Below, in pieces: positions 48,373-57,644 of a stretch of DNA of 64,000 nucleotides. The position numbers and the translations under genes were made by a program. The notes under the pieces were generated by a model. The model had not been told where the DNA came from, made no database searches, and saw only the letters and a list, made by a program, of their open reading frames with translations. Where the stretch lies: the NCBI GenBank assembly GCA_027625095.1, contig JAQBXN010000004.1, forward strand, positions 86,785 to 150,784. Direction: 5' to 3'. Each line of letters begins with the position of its first letter. Within the stretch, counting starts at the first letter, position 1. Origin of the DNA: Planctomycetota bacterium. Lineage in GTDB: Bacteria; Planctomycetota; PUPC01; JACPCR01.

Positions 48373-48634
48373 GGGCCTAGGTCGGCCTCAATATCTTCCA
48401 CTGCGCGTCGCTTCCGGCAGGAGCCGTCGCCTCCATCCACTCAAAGGCTTTCCCATGGTATCCCTCCCGCGACACCGAGGCCGCAGTTCCTCCGGGGCAG
48501 ATTCAATTTGGGCCGTCACCTCCGGGCATAATTTTACAGGTCCCATTTCTGTATCTCTCTGGTTGGGTTAGGGGGCTTTTCTTATCATCCGGCAGTCTCC
48601 CTGCAAATCTTTAAATTACACGCAGGCACAACCG

Positions 48635-49354
48635 ATGACCCAGTGGAACGCACTCGTCAGCTCCGAATCCTGGCGGGAAGTGTTCGATGAACCTTGCACC
48701 GGCCAATGGCAAAACCACTGGTTTCTCGATGGGGTAGATTCGAAAGTTGAAAACACTCCTGACGGGATGGTCCTGACGGCCGGGCCACTACCGCAGAACG
48801 ATCACAGCATGGTGCTTTGGACCCGCGGGAGCTTTGCTGGCGACATCAGAATCGAATACGACTACACGCGGCTCGATGACAGCGAACGATACGTGAACAT
48901 CCTTTACATCCAGGCGACCGGGAAAGGCGAAGCGCCCTTCGGCAAGGACATTGCCGGCTGGTCTGAACTGCGGCAGAAACCTTCGATGAATCTCTATTAC
49001 GAAAATATGAACCTTCTGCACATCAGCTATGCGGTCAACCGCTTCGATGTCGAAGGGGAATATGTGCGTACTCGCCGTTATCCCATGAAGCCGGGCGGAG
49101 ATTTCGGTAAAGACACGGAGGTCGAAGGCACGTATTTTGACACCGGGCTGTTCAAACCCGACGTCACCTATCATTTCACCGTCATCAAGGAAGGGGCGAG
49201 CCTGCACTTCCACGTAACCGGCGATGGTCAGGACCGCCACTTTCAATGGGACTTTTCAAATTTTCCACCGGTGACTGAAGGCCGCATTGGCCTTCGCCAG
49301 ATGATGACTCGGAAGGCGAAATACAAGGACTTCAGGATCTGGATCAAAGATTAA
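48635..49354 (+). CDS. DUF1961 family protein (concanavalin-like)
   Basis: This is 239 residues, the full length of DUF1961, a concanavalin A-like beta-sandwich family found in polysaccharide-using bacteria. Typical features are the opening ESWREVFDEPCTGQWQNHWF, the core IRIEYDYTRLDD and the block PSMNLYYENMNLLHISYAVN. No signal peptide is seen. It follows the two oxidoreductases in the same direction after a gap of 262 bp in which I see no gene or clear signal. Its likely role is binding or cleaving a sugar; the reaction is not known to me. Confidence 0.88.
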   Translation: MTQWNALVSSESWREVFDEPCTGQWQNHWFLDGVDSKVENTPDGMVLTAGPLPQNDHSMVLWTRGSFAGDIRIEYDYTRLDDSERYVNILYIQATGKGEAPFGKDIAGWSELRQKPSMNLYYENMNLLHISYAVNRFDVEGEYVRTRRYPMKPGGDFGKDTEVEGTYFDTGLFKPDVTYHFTVIKEGASLHFHVTGDGQDRHFQWDFSNFPPVTEGRIGLRQMMTRKAKYKDFRIWIKD

Positions 49355-49355
49355 A

Positions 49356-51422
49356 TCACAGATGCGTCTTCCAGATGGTGAAGCCTGCGCCGCAGAGGAA
49401 GAACCAGGAAAAGGACAATAAGTTCGCTGCCAGAAATCGCACGATGCCCGGGTGTTGAATCGCGCGGCTCGCAATCTGAGCCCCAACCGCCCCGGGCAAC
49501 AGCCCCGCCAGGAAACCCCAGCCCATGATCACCCCGGCCGCCTTGCAAACCTCGAAGTAAACGAGACAGGTCAGAAGGAACGCGAGCAATGGCAGCCTTT
49601 GCAAGAGCCGATTGCCTGTCGGCACAGTCTCATTTTGGCTATGTGCGATGCAGGAATTGGAGGTCCATTGGAACACGATGAAAAGTGAGATCGGCCAGGT
49701 AAAGATGAGGCGGCCTGTCATTCCAGCCAGCAGGTGCGTGCCCAGAGCGCCGAGCAGGAATGAAGAAACGTAAAATGCCGGCCGGTAAATTTTCGCCCGA
49801 TAATCTCTTTCCACTTTGACCAACACGCGGTCAACCATGGCCGCCAGGAGAGCTGGCACGACGAATCCAATCAAGAGCGACCAGGCATACCATCTCTGCA
49901 TGTCCGCCAGGTGAGGAGAGATGGAAGCATCGGTCCGCCAGGCCGCCTCCTGCTTTGGTGTATCTTTGCCATCAATCTGGACGGCGGATCGCGCGCCCGG
50001 CAGATCACCGGTGGCCAGGCTAGCCTTCAGGCTGCCGTTCAAGGCCAGACACATCACCCATTTGTCGTTTCGCAGGTAAACCTTGTCGCCCAGGACCAAT
50101 GGGGGCGTCCAGTGAATCCCTTCCCTGAAAATTTGTTGCCGGTGATGCTCGTGGTATCGGTCTGACAACGCCTCTGCGAAAATCAGAGTGCCGGTATCGG
50201 TGAACAGGACGAGCTTGTTGCCGTGCTCCGTCTTCACTCCGAGCACTGCGGCGTGTTCGCACTTATCGGTTGACCACATCTCTTCGCCATCGCTGATTCG
50301 CAGGCATTTCAGTTTCCCCCTCGAGGTCCTCCACCTCGTGGCCTGGATGTCCTTCAAATCGAAACCGTAAACAAATCCATCCAGGGCAATGCACGAGAAA
50401 ACGTCGCACGAAAGCGATTTGCTTTCCCATGCCAGGGACGGCTCGACGCCTGGTTCCGAATCGACCTTTAAGAGCCTCGAGCCCTGCTTGAAGGGGGATG
50501 AAATCAACAGGAATGGATCGTCATAGAGCGGCCAGACCGCATGCTCGTCGTAGCCCGACGACCATTCGTGCCGCCAGATTTGCACACCGTTGTCAGGACG
50601 GTTGGCAACCACCGCATTCTGCATGAAGCTGACAATCTGCCTTTCGCCGTTAACTCGAATCGGAATCGATCCGCAATAACTGGCCGCATCACTGCCCGTC
50701 TTCCAGAGCACGGAACCATCATCCGCCTTCAGAGCAACTACCGAAGCGTCAGCGCCGCCGACGGGCAGAAAGACTTTTCCATCTTCGACCAGAGGAGTGC
50801 ATGAATAGCCGAACTCGGTGCCTTTGCCCTGGAATCGTTCGGTAACGTTTAATGACCAGAGTTCCTTGCCGGTCTTCCTGTCGAGACATCCAAGGAGCCC
50901 GAAAGCCCCGGCAAAAAAGATTCGTTCTTTCCAGATGGAAGGTGTCGCACGCGGGCCGGGATAGAGGCCGTTTGCCTCCCATGCCCAACCAATCTTACGT
51001 TGCCAATGGGGGACACCAGTCTCTCGGTCAAGAGCGATCACGTACTGCTCGGTCGCTGTCTGATAGAGCGTGTATATGGCCTCCTCGTCGGCGGTAAAGC
51101 TGGAATACCCCTGGCCCAGTTCCCGTTTCCAGAGTACGGAAATTCGATCAGGATTAATGGTCTTCGGGAATTCAGCAGATCGCACAATCCCGTCAAATCG
51201 GGGGCCTCTGAGATGAGGCCAAGTCAGATCGCTTTGTATCACCGCTTTACCAGCACTCGGTACTCTGGTGGGTGTGCCCTGAGTTAAATTTTCCTGGCCT
51301 GCCGCAGGATTGGACTGGATGGCCATGAAGGCAAGGACGATGAAATACTTTTCCGGCTCGAAGGACAAGAGGTAACTCCTCAGGATCGTAGTGGGCAGCC
51401 GATCAGATAAACGGCCTGTCAA
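49356..51422 (-). CDS. PQQ-like beta-propeller protein with multi-pass membrane C-terminus
   Basis: This is 688 residues. An N-terminal hydrophobic stretch (about 25-43, YFIVLAFMAIQSNPAAGQ) acts as signal or anchor. The propeller follows, opening with WPHLRGPRFDGIVRS and with blades such as LDRETGVPHWQRKIGWAW and LDRKTGKELWSLNVTERFQG. From about residue 505, five to six membrane segments follow up to the end. The fusion of a propeller to a multi-pass domain suggests an envelope receptor or complex. It is convergent with DUF1961, with one base between the two stops. Function unknown. Confidence 0.85.
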   Translation of the reverse strand: MTGRLSDRLPTTILRSYLLSFEPEKYFIVLAFMAIQSNPAAGQENLTQGTPTRVPSAGKAVIQSDLTWPHLRGPRFDGIVRSAEFPKTINPDRISVLWKRELGQGYSSFTADEEAIYTLYQTATEQYVIALDRETGVPHWQRKIGWAWEANGLYPGPRATPSIWKERIFFAGAFGLLGCLDRKTGKELWSLNVTERFQGKGTEFGYSCTPLVEDGKVFLPVGGADASVVALKADDGSVLWKTGSDAASYCGSIPIRVNGERQIVSFMQNAVVANRPDNGVQIWRHEWSSGYDEHAVWPLYDDPFLLISSPFKQGSRLLKVDSEPGVEPSLAWESKSLSCDVFSCIALDGFVYGFDLKDIQATRWRTSRGKLKCLRISDGEEMWSTDKCEHAAVLGVKTEHGNKLVLFTDTGTLIFAEALSDRYHEHHRQQIFREGIHWTPPLVLGDKVYLRNDKWVMCLALNGSLKASLATGDLPGARSAVQIDGKDTPKQEAAWRTDASISPHLADMQRWYAWSLLIGFVVPALLAAMVDRVLVKVERDYRAKIYRPAFYVSSFLLGALGTHLLAGMTGRLIFTWPISLFIVFQWTSNSCIAHSQNETVPTGNRLLQRLPLLAFLLTCLVYFEVCKAAGVIMGWGFLAGLLPGAVGAQIASRAIQHPGIVRFLAANLLSFSWFFLCGAGFTIWKTHL

Positions 51423-51627
51423 CGTCGAAGGAACGAGGGTGATTGTAAAGCATTGGTTAATCGTAACCTGATTCGCCGGACTTCGAGGCGACGATGGCCC
51501 TCTCGAAATCTGGAGGTTTCGGCTACAGGTTCCCGTGAATATAACAATCCCCTGCCTGACCCAGATTTCCCATGACAGGGTTTGATCGACGCGCTATCGT
51601 GAGGAACAACCATTAGAAGAATTCACA

Positions 51628-51879
51628 ATGAACGTTAACACACCGAAACGCATGACCGCCGAATATCTGGATGGCCTGCCGAAAGACGAGCGGCTCTACG
51701 AAATCGTACAAGGCGAACTCAGGGAGGTTTTGCCCGTTTGTGCATATGGAACAAAACTCGAAGCAAAGTTTGCTTATCATTTCCTGAAATTTGTCGAGGA
51801 TGACCACGCCAATGGCGAACTGCTGACGGGTACTATGCGGTATGGTCAGCGCCGGGACCCGGACGGGAAAGAAGCTTGA
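51628..51879 (+). pseudogene. Truncated Uma2-family (DUF820) nuclease gene
   Basis: These 83 codons match only the N-terminal part of Uma2 proteins, which are PD-(D/E)XK-type nucleases of about 190 residues. KRMTAEYLDGLPKDERLYEI and VQGELREVLPV are the usual opening, followed by FAYHFLKFVEDDHANGELL. The frame stops after RDPDGKEA, before the catalytic core. The end overlaps the next reading frame. It is either a deletion remnant or a short decayed copy. Confidence 0.75.
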
Positions 51880-52745
51880 GTTGTAATTACCACGCGGTCA
51901 GCGAGGTCCAAAATTTGGCGACTTACCCTCTCGTTCTACTTCTTGCGATCTGCCAGACTGCCACGGTCGCCGAGCAAGTAACACCAACACTGATTGTAGA
52001 ATTTCTTAGGATCTGCCAGCCGACGAAGGCGGTAGACCCGGTGAAGATCCAGGCCCTGGTGCGGCAACTCGGCGATGACCAGTGGGCAAAACGCGAACGG
52101 GCGACGCAGGAACTGATCCTAATCGGCCAACCGGCTCGGGAGGCAGCGATGGAGATGTTTTACGACATCCGCGATGCGGAGATCCTGATTCGGCTCAAAA
52201 TGCTTGAGATCGAGTGGGATCTGCAGGTCCGTCGGGCCGGAGACCCGAAGATAAGATGGGTAAAGAAATGGGGTGGTCTGGACCTGGAAACGAAGCTCGA
52301 TTTGATGGCACCCCTCATCGAAGTGATCTCACTTGCAGACCGGGATAGTGTTGCGTGGGCCTTTCAGGACATTCTGCGCGACCTCCGTACCCTGCCGGAC
52401 CTCTGCAAAAAACTCGAGACGTCGCAAAAGACAAAGCTGGCGCCGAAACTGATCAAACTACTCTCCAACTCGTTGGGCCTGACCGCCCGTCTGCCGGAGA
52501 GGGAAGGAGAGTTGTTCGCGGAGAGTTTCGTCGCTGCACTCGACAAACTCGATATGCGGGAGGCACGTGGCGTGCTCCATTACTACCTCCATAACGGACC
52601 ACCAGAAATTGGCTGGGTGGTCTACCGAACATTCGGGGTCCGGTTTTATTACCCTTACAAGGATGGCGAAATTCTGCTGCGATTAGCCAAGTCCAACCAC
52701 CCTCGGGTTGCTCACCTGGCACTCGATGCGCTCCGTCGCCGGTAG
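51876..52745 (+). CDS. Exported HEAT-like helical protein
   Basis: This is 289 residues as drawn from a TTG at 51876. A second TTG at 51915 gives a tighter signal peptide (ATYPLVLLLAICQTATVAEQ). The mature part is mainly helical with HEAT-like units (IQALVRQLGDDQWAKRERAT, QELILIGQPAREAAMEMF, and a last one HPRVAHLALDALRRR). It resembles the many exported HEAT proteins of PVC bacteria. The gene begins inside the end of the Uma2 remnant. No specific function can be given, and the start is uncertain. Confidence 0.7.
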   Translation: MSCNYHAVSEVQNLATYPLVLLLAICQTATVAEQVTPTLIVEFLRICQPTKAVDPVKIQALVRQLGDDQWAKRERATQELILIGQPAREAAMEMFYDIRDAEILIRLKMLEIEWDLQVRRAGDPKIRWVKKWGGLDLETKLDLMAPLIEVISLADRDSVAWAFQDILRDLRTLPDLCKKLETSQKTKLAPKLIKLLSNSLGLTARLPEREGELFAESFVAALDKLDMREARGVLHYYLHNGPPEIGWVVYRTFGVRFYYPYKDGEILLRLAKSNHPRVAHLALDALRRR

Positions 52746-52794
52746 TTCCGACCTCCGATGGGAAATCCTAGCGGAACTCTTAAATGGAAATCTG

Positions 52795-55700
52795 TTATCG
52801 ACACTCGATCTCGAACGCACTCAACTCGCCCTGGGATGTCCCAACGCAAAGGTAAGTCCGCCCGTCGCGTTCATACGCAGCCATTTGCACAGGGCGACCT
52901 TTTACAGCCCCTGCCTTGATTCGTTTGCCTGTGGAATCCAGGAACTGGATTTCGCCGTTCTCAAGTGCAAGAAAAATCATTCCGTTCTTCCCATGCACCA
53001 ATTCCGGTGCACTTTCGAGGTGGATCGACCATTTCCTCCTGCACTGGTGATCGAGCACAACCAGCAGACGATCTGCCAGGCCGACAAGGATCTCCGTGCG
53101 GCTGTCTGAATCCAGGTCTGTGATTTCCAGGTCCCGAATATTGCGTGCGGGAATGCTGTTACCAGGGCCGAAACTGGCGTCGTAGAGTGCCTTACCAGTT
53201 TCGTCCCAGACGGTTACTCGATTCCAGGTGCCGTTTACTTCGCAGATAACCTCTCTGTTGCCGTCACCATCGAGGTCTTCATAAAAGATGTGATGCCGGT
53301 TGAGGCTCGTCCACCCACCAACGTAGGTGTGTCCGGGTGGCACCGTATGAAACCCGCGTGGTTTTGGATCGAGCGTAATGTTGTTGAGGATTGCTGCTGT
53401 GTTCGTGCCGTTGTATTCGCGCGAGGCGAGCAGATTCAGACTGCCCTCGGGCCCGTTGATAATGTTGAAGTGTGAAACTCTTCCCCAAAACTGAGGAAGC
53501 CGATGCAGGAGTTTTCCCTCCTCATCGATGATTTCGAGTGTGCAGGCACTGCCGACGAATGCCTGGCTTTTTCCATTCAGAAAGACGCCGCTGTACAGGC
53601 CGTGAATGCCCTCATGGCCCGGCGCAGTCTTGAACCAGTAACTCTTGCCAGCCCGGTAAACATCCGGGTGCGTTTCCGATACGAAGGTCCAGAGCCTTTT
53701 GCCATCGAGATTGAAGGCGATGACTTTCTCATCGCGACATCCTGCGAGCAGGATTTTGTGCTCCGGCCACCAGCGAAGTTGCCGGATTTCGCCGTCGGTG
53801 GTCAAGCTGCGAATGAGCTTGCCTGAACGATCCAGAACGTGAATCTGTTTGCCTATTGCCGCGATCAGATTGGTATCGGTATTGATGAGATCTTTGATTG
53901 CGCCTTCTAATTGGGCTTTCCAGGTTGGTTTGAACTCCGTCGGCGCATCTAATGCAACAGGCTTGGAAGACGGGTTGGCAACCTGTCTAACTGAGACACG
54001 GTCCAGGCCGGCTTTCAATTCACTTGCCAGATTGCCCTTCAGTGCTGCTAAGTGAATGCGCGGTTCCGCCTTCTCAATCAGGTGTTTACCAGCAGGCAGT
54101 AAGGCGAACGTCCATCCGGCTTCCGAAGAAATCGAGACCATCTCCTTACCGTTAAGGATGAACCGACTTTCACAGGCAAAACCGAGCTTCGTTTCTTCAT
54201 TCGCATAGAGGGCCAGCTTTCCAGCGGCGAAATCCCAATCGAGGTCCACGGCCGGCTCTGCTTTGAGAAGCAATTGGCCATCAAAACCCAAGGAGCTTAC
54301 TCCTACACCACTGGCGTGATCTTCGGCCAGTAGACCAGCCTCTGCTTCACAGGATTTGAATTTCCCCGAGAAAACAATGGCCGCCTGCGGAAGCGATAGG
54401 CCAGCCGCGTTGTCGCTCAGTCGAACGCAGTCGTGCTGGGGGTTGTCTGCATCTTGCTTGAGCAGGAGAGAGAAGAAGCTCTTACGTTCACGGTTCCTGA
54501 CCGGGCCTTTCCATTCAAATGTTGCTTGCCGGCCGTTGAGGGTAATTACTGCCGGTTCGGAGTGCAGAAGTTGATAGGCCGTGGAGGCTTCGATTGGTTT
54601 GGCTTCTTTTGTCTGGATGCAGATCGCGGATAGTCCAACGTAGCACTTTCCCGTTCCTTCATGGAGTGCCTTTGCCTGAATGCGCAGCACGTGTTCACCC
54701 TTGCCGAGCTTGTGGTGTCCGAGGGGTGCATGCTTTCGTTCGACTGAACTCGCGAAGTGAAGAAAGTTTTCAAGAACGAGTTTTCCATCTAACAAGACGC
54801 TGATGACTCCCCGGTCTGTGTAGTTGAGTAACTCAGCGAAGACTTCCCCTTCCACGGGCACATCAATTTTGAATTTCATTTCCATCCAGGGCCCAGGCTC
54901 AGGGCTGCGCAACAGCATTGTGTCATAGGCGCCGAGAGATATCAGGGCACGTTCGCCCTCAAGGTTGGTAGAGCAATCGTGTTCCATCGCGCTCAACTTG
55001 ATCCAGCCGGAAGGATGCTTGCCGGGAAGACTCGGAGTGATATGCAATTTAGTACCGGGCCCTTCCCCTTTGTATGCTGGCTGGTCCAATTCCCAGAGAA
55101 ATTGTACCTCTGCGTTTTCCGTGTCTGTGCGAAAATCCAAGCTGTCAGCAAACAGGGTGTATTTGCCGATGCGATGCAGAAGGGTGCGTCGCCAACTGCA
55201 CCATGCTGCGTCTGGAACCTCCGCGGTTGCCGTTGCTGTTCCTCCCAGCACCCGTGCCGCCTTCAGTGCCGCGTTCATGGCTATCTTCGGTTCGACAAGA
55301 CCATCCGCCCGGGTGAGAACCTGATTACGATAGCCCCTGAGCAGAGTCTGTCCGGCCAGGCGTAATTCGAGAACAGAAAAGGTGTGGTAGGGATTGCGGG
55401 AGGCGCCGTTGTATCCATCGATAAGAATGAAATCGCCGCTGGCCTTCTCCGTACTTCGAAAACTGCCGTGATAAAAAGACTCATCGATAGGAAAGCCGTT
55501 GTTCCGTGAACTCCACGCAGGAACAGACAGGCGGTGGATGTTCCATTGCCCGCTCAAGTCGCCCGGGTCTGTGGCCTCAAGTTTTTCGTCCGGCCACCAT
55601 GACTGGCCAAGGCGGAACCCATCGATCCCGATACCGGTCCGCCTGCGATAATCAATGTAGCGGCTGTCCTGCAGCAGATAAGCAGCCTTGTGAAGGAAAC

Positions 55701-57540
55701 CTGTGGACGCGGAGTTTAAGGCCCAATCGGGCCCGCTACCTGAGACTAACGCGTCCATCCCGCGAATGAGTTGCCTGAGCGTGCCTTTGGATACCGGTTC
55801 TCTGTCACCGGTGAGCAGCAGGTGAGAAAAGATCGGAGCGATGCCGGTGCTGTACCAGAACAGATTATCACTCTCGCCACCGACCCATGCGTATTCATGG
55901 AGCGAACGAAAATGCATCTGGGCGGCATAGGTGCAATGTTCCCATACCGGATCCGGGTAACTTCGTTGCAGATAACGGCCAAGACAGTAGAGAGAAATAG
56001 CCGACCATTGTCCGTGTCGACTGCCGACCATGCCGGCAGGTTGGGTGAGGTTGTAAATACCTTCCCCCAGACGATGCTGGAGCTGCCGTGAAAAAGCCTG
56101 GGCCACCTTGAGTCGCTCGGCATCGGTAAAGATCGGGCTCTCCTCGATGAGATCCCAGAACAGGACCATCATGTGCGCGTTATAGTGGTACGGTCCGGCG
56201 AGAGGGTCGTCTTTATTTTCGAGACGTTCCTGATCGATGGTCTCGATCTGCTTTCTCGCTTCCGCATCAGGAAATGCCAGCCTCAACGCCTCGCGTGCAT
56301 CCCGTTCGCGGCCGGTCATGTAATACATCGCCATGTGTTTGCTGATGCTGTTCCAGCCAAAATAGCCGACTGAGCCATAACCTTTGGAGGCTTCCCAGGT
56401 TTCGTAATCGAGCAGATTTGCCGGCAGAGTCGTTCCCTTGCCGAGTTCGATATCGGCCATCCAACCGAGGGAAAGATCTTTCTCCTTTCGCTGAGCATTC
56501 ACGAAATTCAACTCCGTGCTACGAAGGATCCGTGATACCAGTTTTTCAGCAGCGGATTTCACTCCTTCGATATCGCTGCCGCCGACGAAGATCGCATTAA
56601 ACCCGTCACCGAAGGGGTTGTGCAGGGAGCGAACCACCGAGCCGCCCGGCCCCGGATACTTCAGATCAAGCAGCGTGAAGTAGCGGCTGTAGAGTTCCTG
56701 AATCACCGCATTTGTGGATCTATTTCCAAGCAGGATGAGGTTCTGTTTCAGCGGAATGTGCTGAAGCGGATCTTCATCCTTGATGATCGGAATCTTGACA
56801 TCTGTCTTCTGAAAAATTGCAGCCTGGATGGTATCCGCCTCTTTTGCGTAGATGCCGCCTGCAGGGGAAACGATGGCCGCCATGCTTTTGTTCTCACTGA
56901 CCAGCGAAGTTGTGATGTAGAGGTTTTTCAGTCGTTCAATCTTTGCTGGCTGCGGTGGTGGCGCGACGCGGGGAGGTTCGACGCCTGACACCAGCTCGAC
57001 ACTGTTTATGTAAAGCGACGGCGTTGGATCACGATGGGTATACAGGTAAAGGGTCGCCCCTTTCGTTCCAGGAGGGGCAACCCCTTTGACCGAAATTTTC
57101 TTTGCGCCCTGATCCCCACAGTAGAGGGTCATCTGGTGATATTCGTTCGACGGCAGAAAGCGTAACTGTATGTACATGCCACCCGATGTTTTCTCAGTGA
57201 CCTTCTTCACCATCGCTGTCGCCTGATAAACCAGACCCGCCTGCACTGCGACGTACTGGTACACGCCTACTTCCTGGCCTGAGTCGTTGTCTTCGATCAG
57301 AAGTGACCTGTCGCCTCCGGCCTCCACAACCGAAAGCTTTCTGGAGTTATCCACGCCGCCATAGAGTTGCCATCCCGCAGGCACGCCCTGCAAGGAGACA
57401 GCCTCATCAAATTCAGGATTCGCGAGCAGGTTTGGAGAGACTTCAGCGATGAGGTCAGCGTTTCCGATGACAGAGAGAAGGATCAGATGCAGCATTTTGA
57501 GTTCGGTCTTTGTGGTGAATTCAGAACCAGTCATCTCCAT
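52795..57540 (-). CDS. Giant exported protein: CBM-like, toroid, beta-sandwich and C-terminal propeller
   Basis: This is 1581 residues as drawn; Met16 (57495) gives a cleaner signal peptide (LHLILLSVIGNADLIAEV). Residues about 37-190 look like a CBM4/9-type jelly roll (NLLANPEFDEAVSLQGVPAG, VYQYVAVQAGLVYQATA). About 205-350 resemble the N-terminal domain that precedes alpha-glucuronidase-like or DUF4838-like barrels. About 380-700 are helical, like an (alpha/alpha) toroid. About 700-1200 are beta-sandwiches similar to the back half of polysaccharide lyases. The end (about 1260-1581) is a propeller with DLDGDGNREVICEV and DLDSDSRTEILVGL calcium-type loops. It may be a lyase-type enzyme with several binding modules; no active site is assigned. 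Confidence 0.78.
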   Translation of the reverse strand: MEMTGSEFTTKTELKMLHLILLSVIGNADLIAEVSPNLLANPEFDEAVSLQGVPAGWQLYGGVDNSRKLSVVEAGGDRSLLIEDNDSGQEVGVYQYVAVQAGLVYQATAMVKKVTEKTSGGMYIQLRFLPSNEYHQMTLYCGDQGAKKISVKGVAPPGTKGATLYLYTHRDPTPSLYINSVELVSGVEPPRVAPPPQPAKIERLKNLYITTSLVSENKSMAAIVSPAGGIYAKEADTIQAAIFQKTDVKIPIIKDEDPLQHIPLKQNLILLGNRSTNAVIQELYSRYFTLLDLKYPGPGGSVVRSLHNPFGDGFNAIFVGGSDIEGVKSAAEKLVSRILRSTELNFVNAQRKEKDLSLGWMADIELGKGTTLPANLLDYETWEASKGYGSVGYFGWNSISKHMAMYYMTGRERDAREALRLAFPDAEARKQIETIDQERLENKDDPLAGPYHYNAHMMVLFWDLIEESPIFTDAERLKVAQAFSRQLQHRLGEGIYNLTQPAGMVGSRHGQWSAISLYCLGRYLQRSYPDPVWEHCTYAAQMHFRSLHEYAWVGGESDNLFWYSTGIAPIFSHLLLTGDREPVSKGTLRQLIRGMDALVSGSGPDWALNSASTGFLHKAAYLLQDSRYIDYRRRTGIGIDGFRLGQSWWPDEKLEATDPGDLSGQWNIHRLSVPAWSSRNNGFPIDESFYHGSFRSTEKASGDFILIDGYNGASRNPYHTFSVLELRLAGQTLLRGYRNQVLTRADGLVEPKIAMNAALKAARVLGGTATATAEVPDAAWCSWRRTLLHRIGKYTLFADSLDFRTDTENAEVQFLWELDQPAYKGEGPGTKLHITPSLPGKHPSGWIKLSAMEHDCSTNLEGERALISLGAYDTMLLRSPEPGPWMEMKFKIDVPVEGEVFAELLNYTDRGVISVLLDGKLVLENFLHFASSVERKHAPLGHHKLGKGEHVLRIQAKALHEGTGKCYVGLSAICIQTKEAKPIEASTAYQLLHSEPAVITLNGRQATFEWKGPVRNRERKSFFSLLLKQDADNPQHDCVRLSDNAAGLSLPQAAIVFSGKFKSCEAEAGLLAEDHASGVGVSSLGFDGQLLLKAEPAVDLDWDFAAGKLALYANEETKLGFACESRFILNGKEMVSISSEAGWTFALLPAGKHLIEKAEPRIHLAALKGNLASELKAGLDRVSVRQVANPSSKPVALDAPTEFKPTWKAQLEGAIKDLINTDTNLIAAIGKQIHVLDRSGKLIRSLTTDGEIRQLRWWPEHKILLAGCRDEKVIAFNLDGKRLWTFVSETHPDVYRAGKSYWFKTAPGHEGIHGLYSGVFLNGKSQAFVGSACTLEIIDEEGKLLHRLPQFWGRVSHFNIINGPEGSLNLLASREYNGTNTAAILNNITLDPKPRGFHTVPPGHTYVGGWTSLNRHHIFYEDLDGDGNREVICEVNGTWNRVTVWDETGKALYDASFGPGNSIPARNIRDLEITDLDSDSRTEILVGLADRLLVVLDHQCRRKWSIHLESAPELVHGKNGMIFLALENGEIQFLDSTGKRIKAGAVKGRPVQMAAYERDGRTYLCVGTSQGELSAFEIECR

Positions 57541-57644
57541 TCTCCACTAGCGCGAATTGTGGCGTATCCCATCGAGGCCAGATACTCGATGAGCGTGGTC
57601 TTGCCAACCGCCGGGCTACCCGTCAATACATTGAACTCATTCAT
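57531..57644 (-). pseudogene. 37-codon P-loop (AAA_28-like) remnant
   Basis: A short frame starts at the ATG at 57644, within an ATGAATGA overlap with the end of the upstream glycosyltransferase gene, and stops at 57533-57531. It reads MNEFNVLTGSPAVGKTTLIE and continues with YLASMGYATIRASGEWR. GSPAVGKTT is a Walker A motif, and the context is typical of AAA_28-type nucleotide-binding proteins of about 180 residues. Everything after the first helix is missing. It overlaps the drawn start of the giant exported protein by 10 bp. Confidence 0.65.

Noticed and set aside
48373..48634. Possible RNA gene or riboswitch in the 262-bp gap before DUF1961
   Set aside because: No conserved core, tRNA arm or stable hairpin with a T-run could be recognised.
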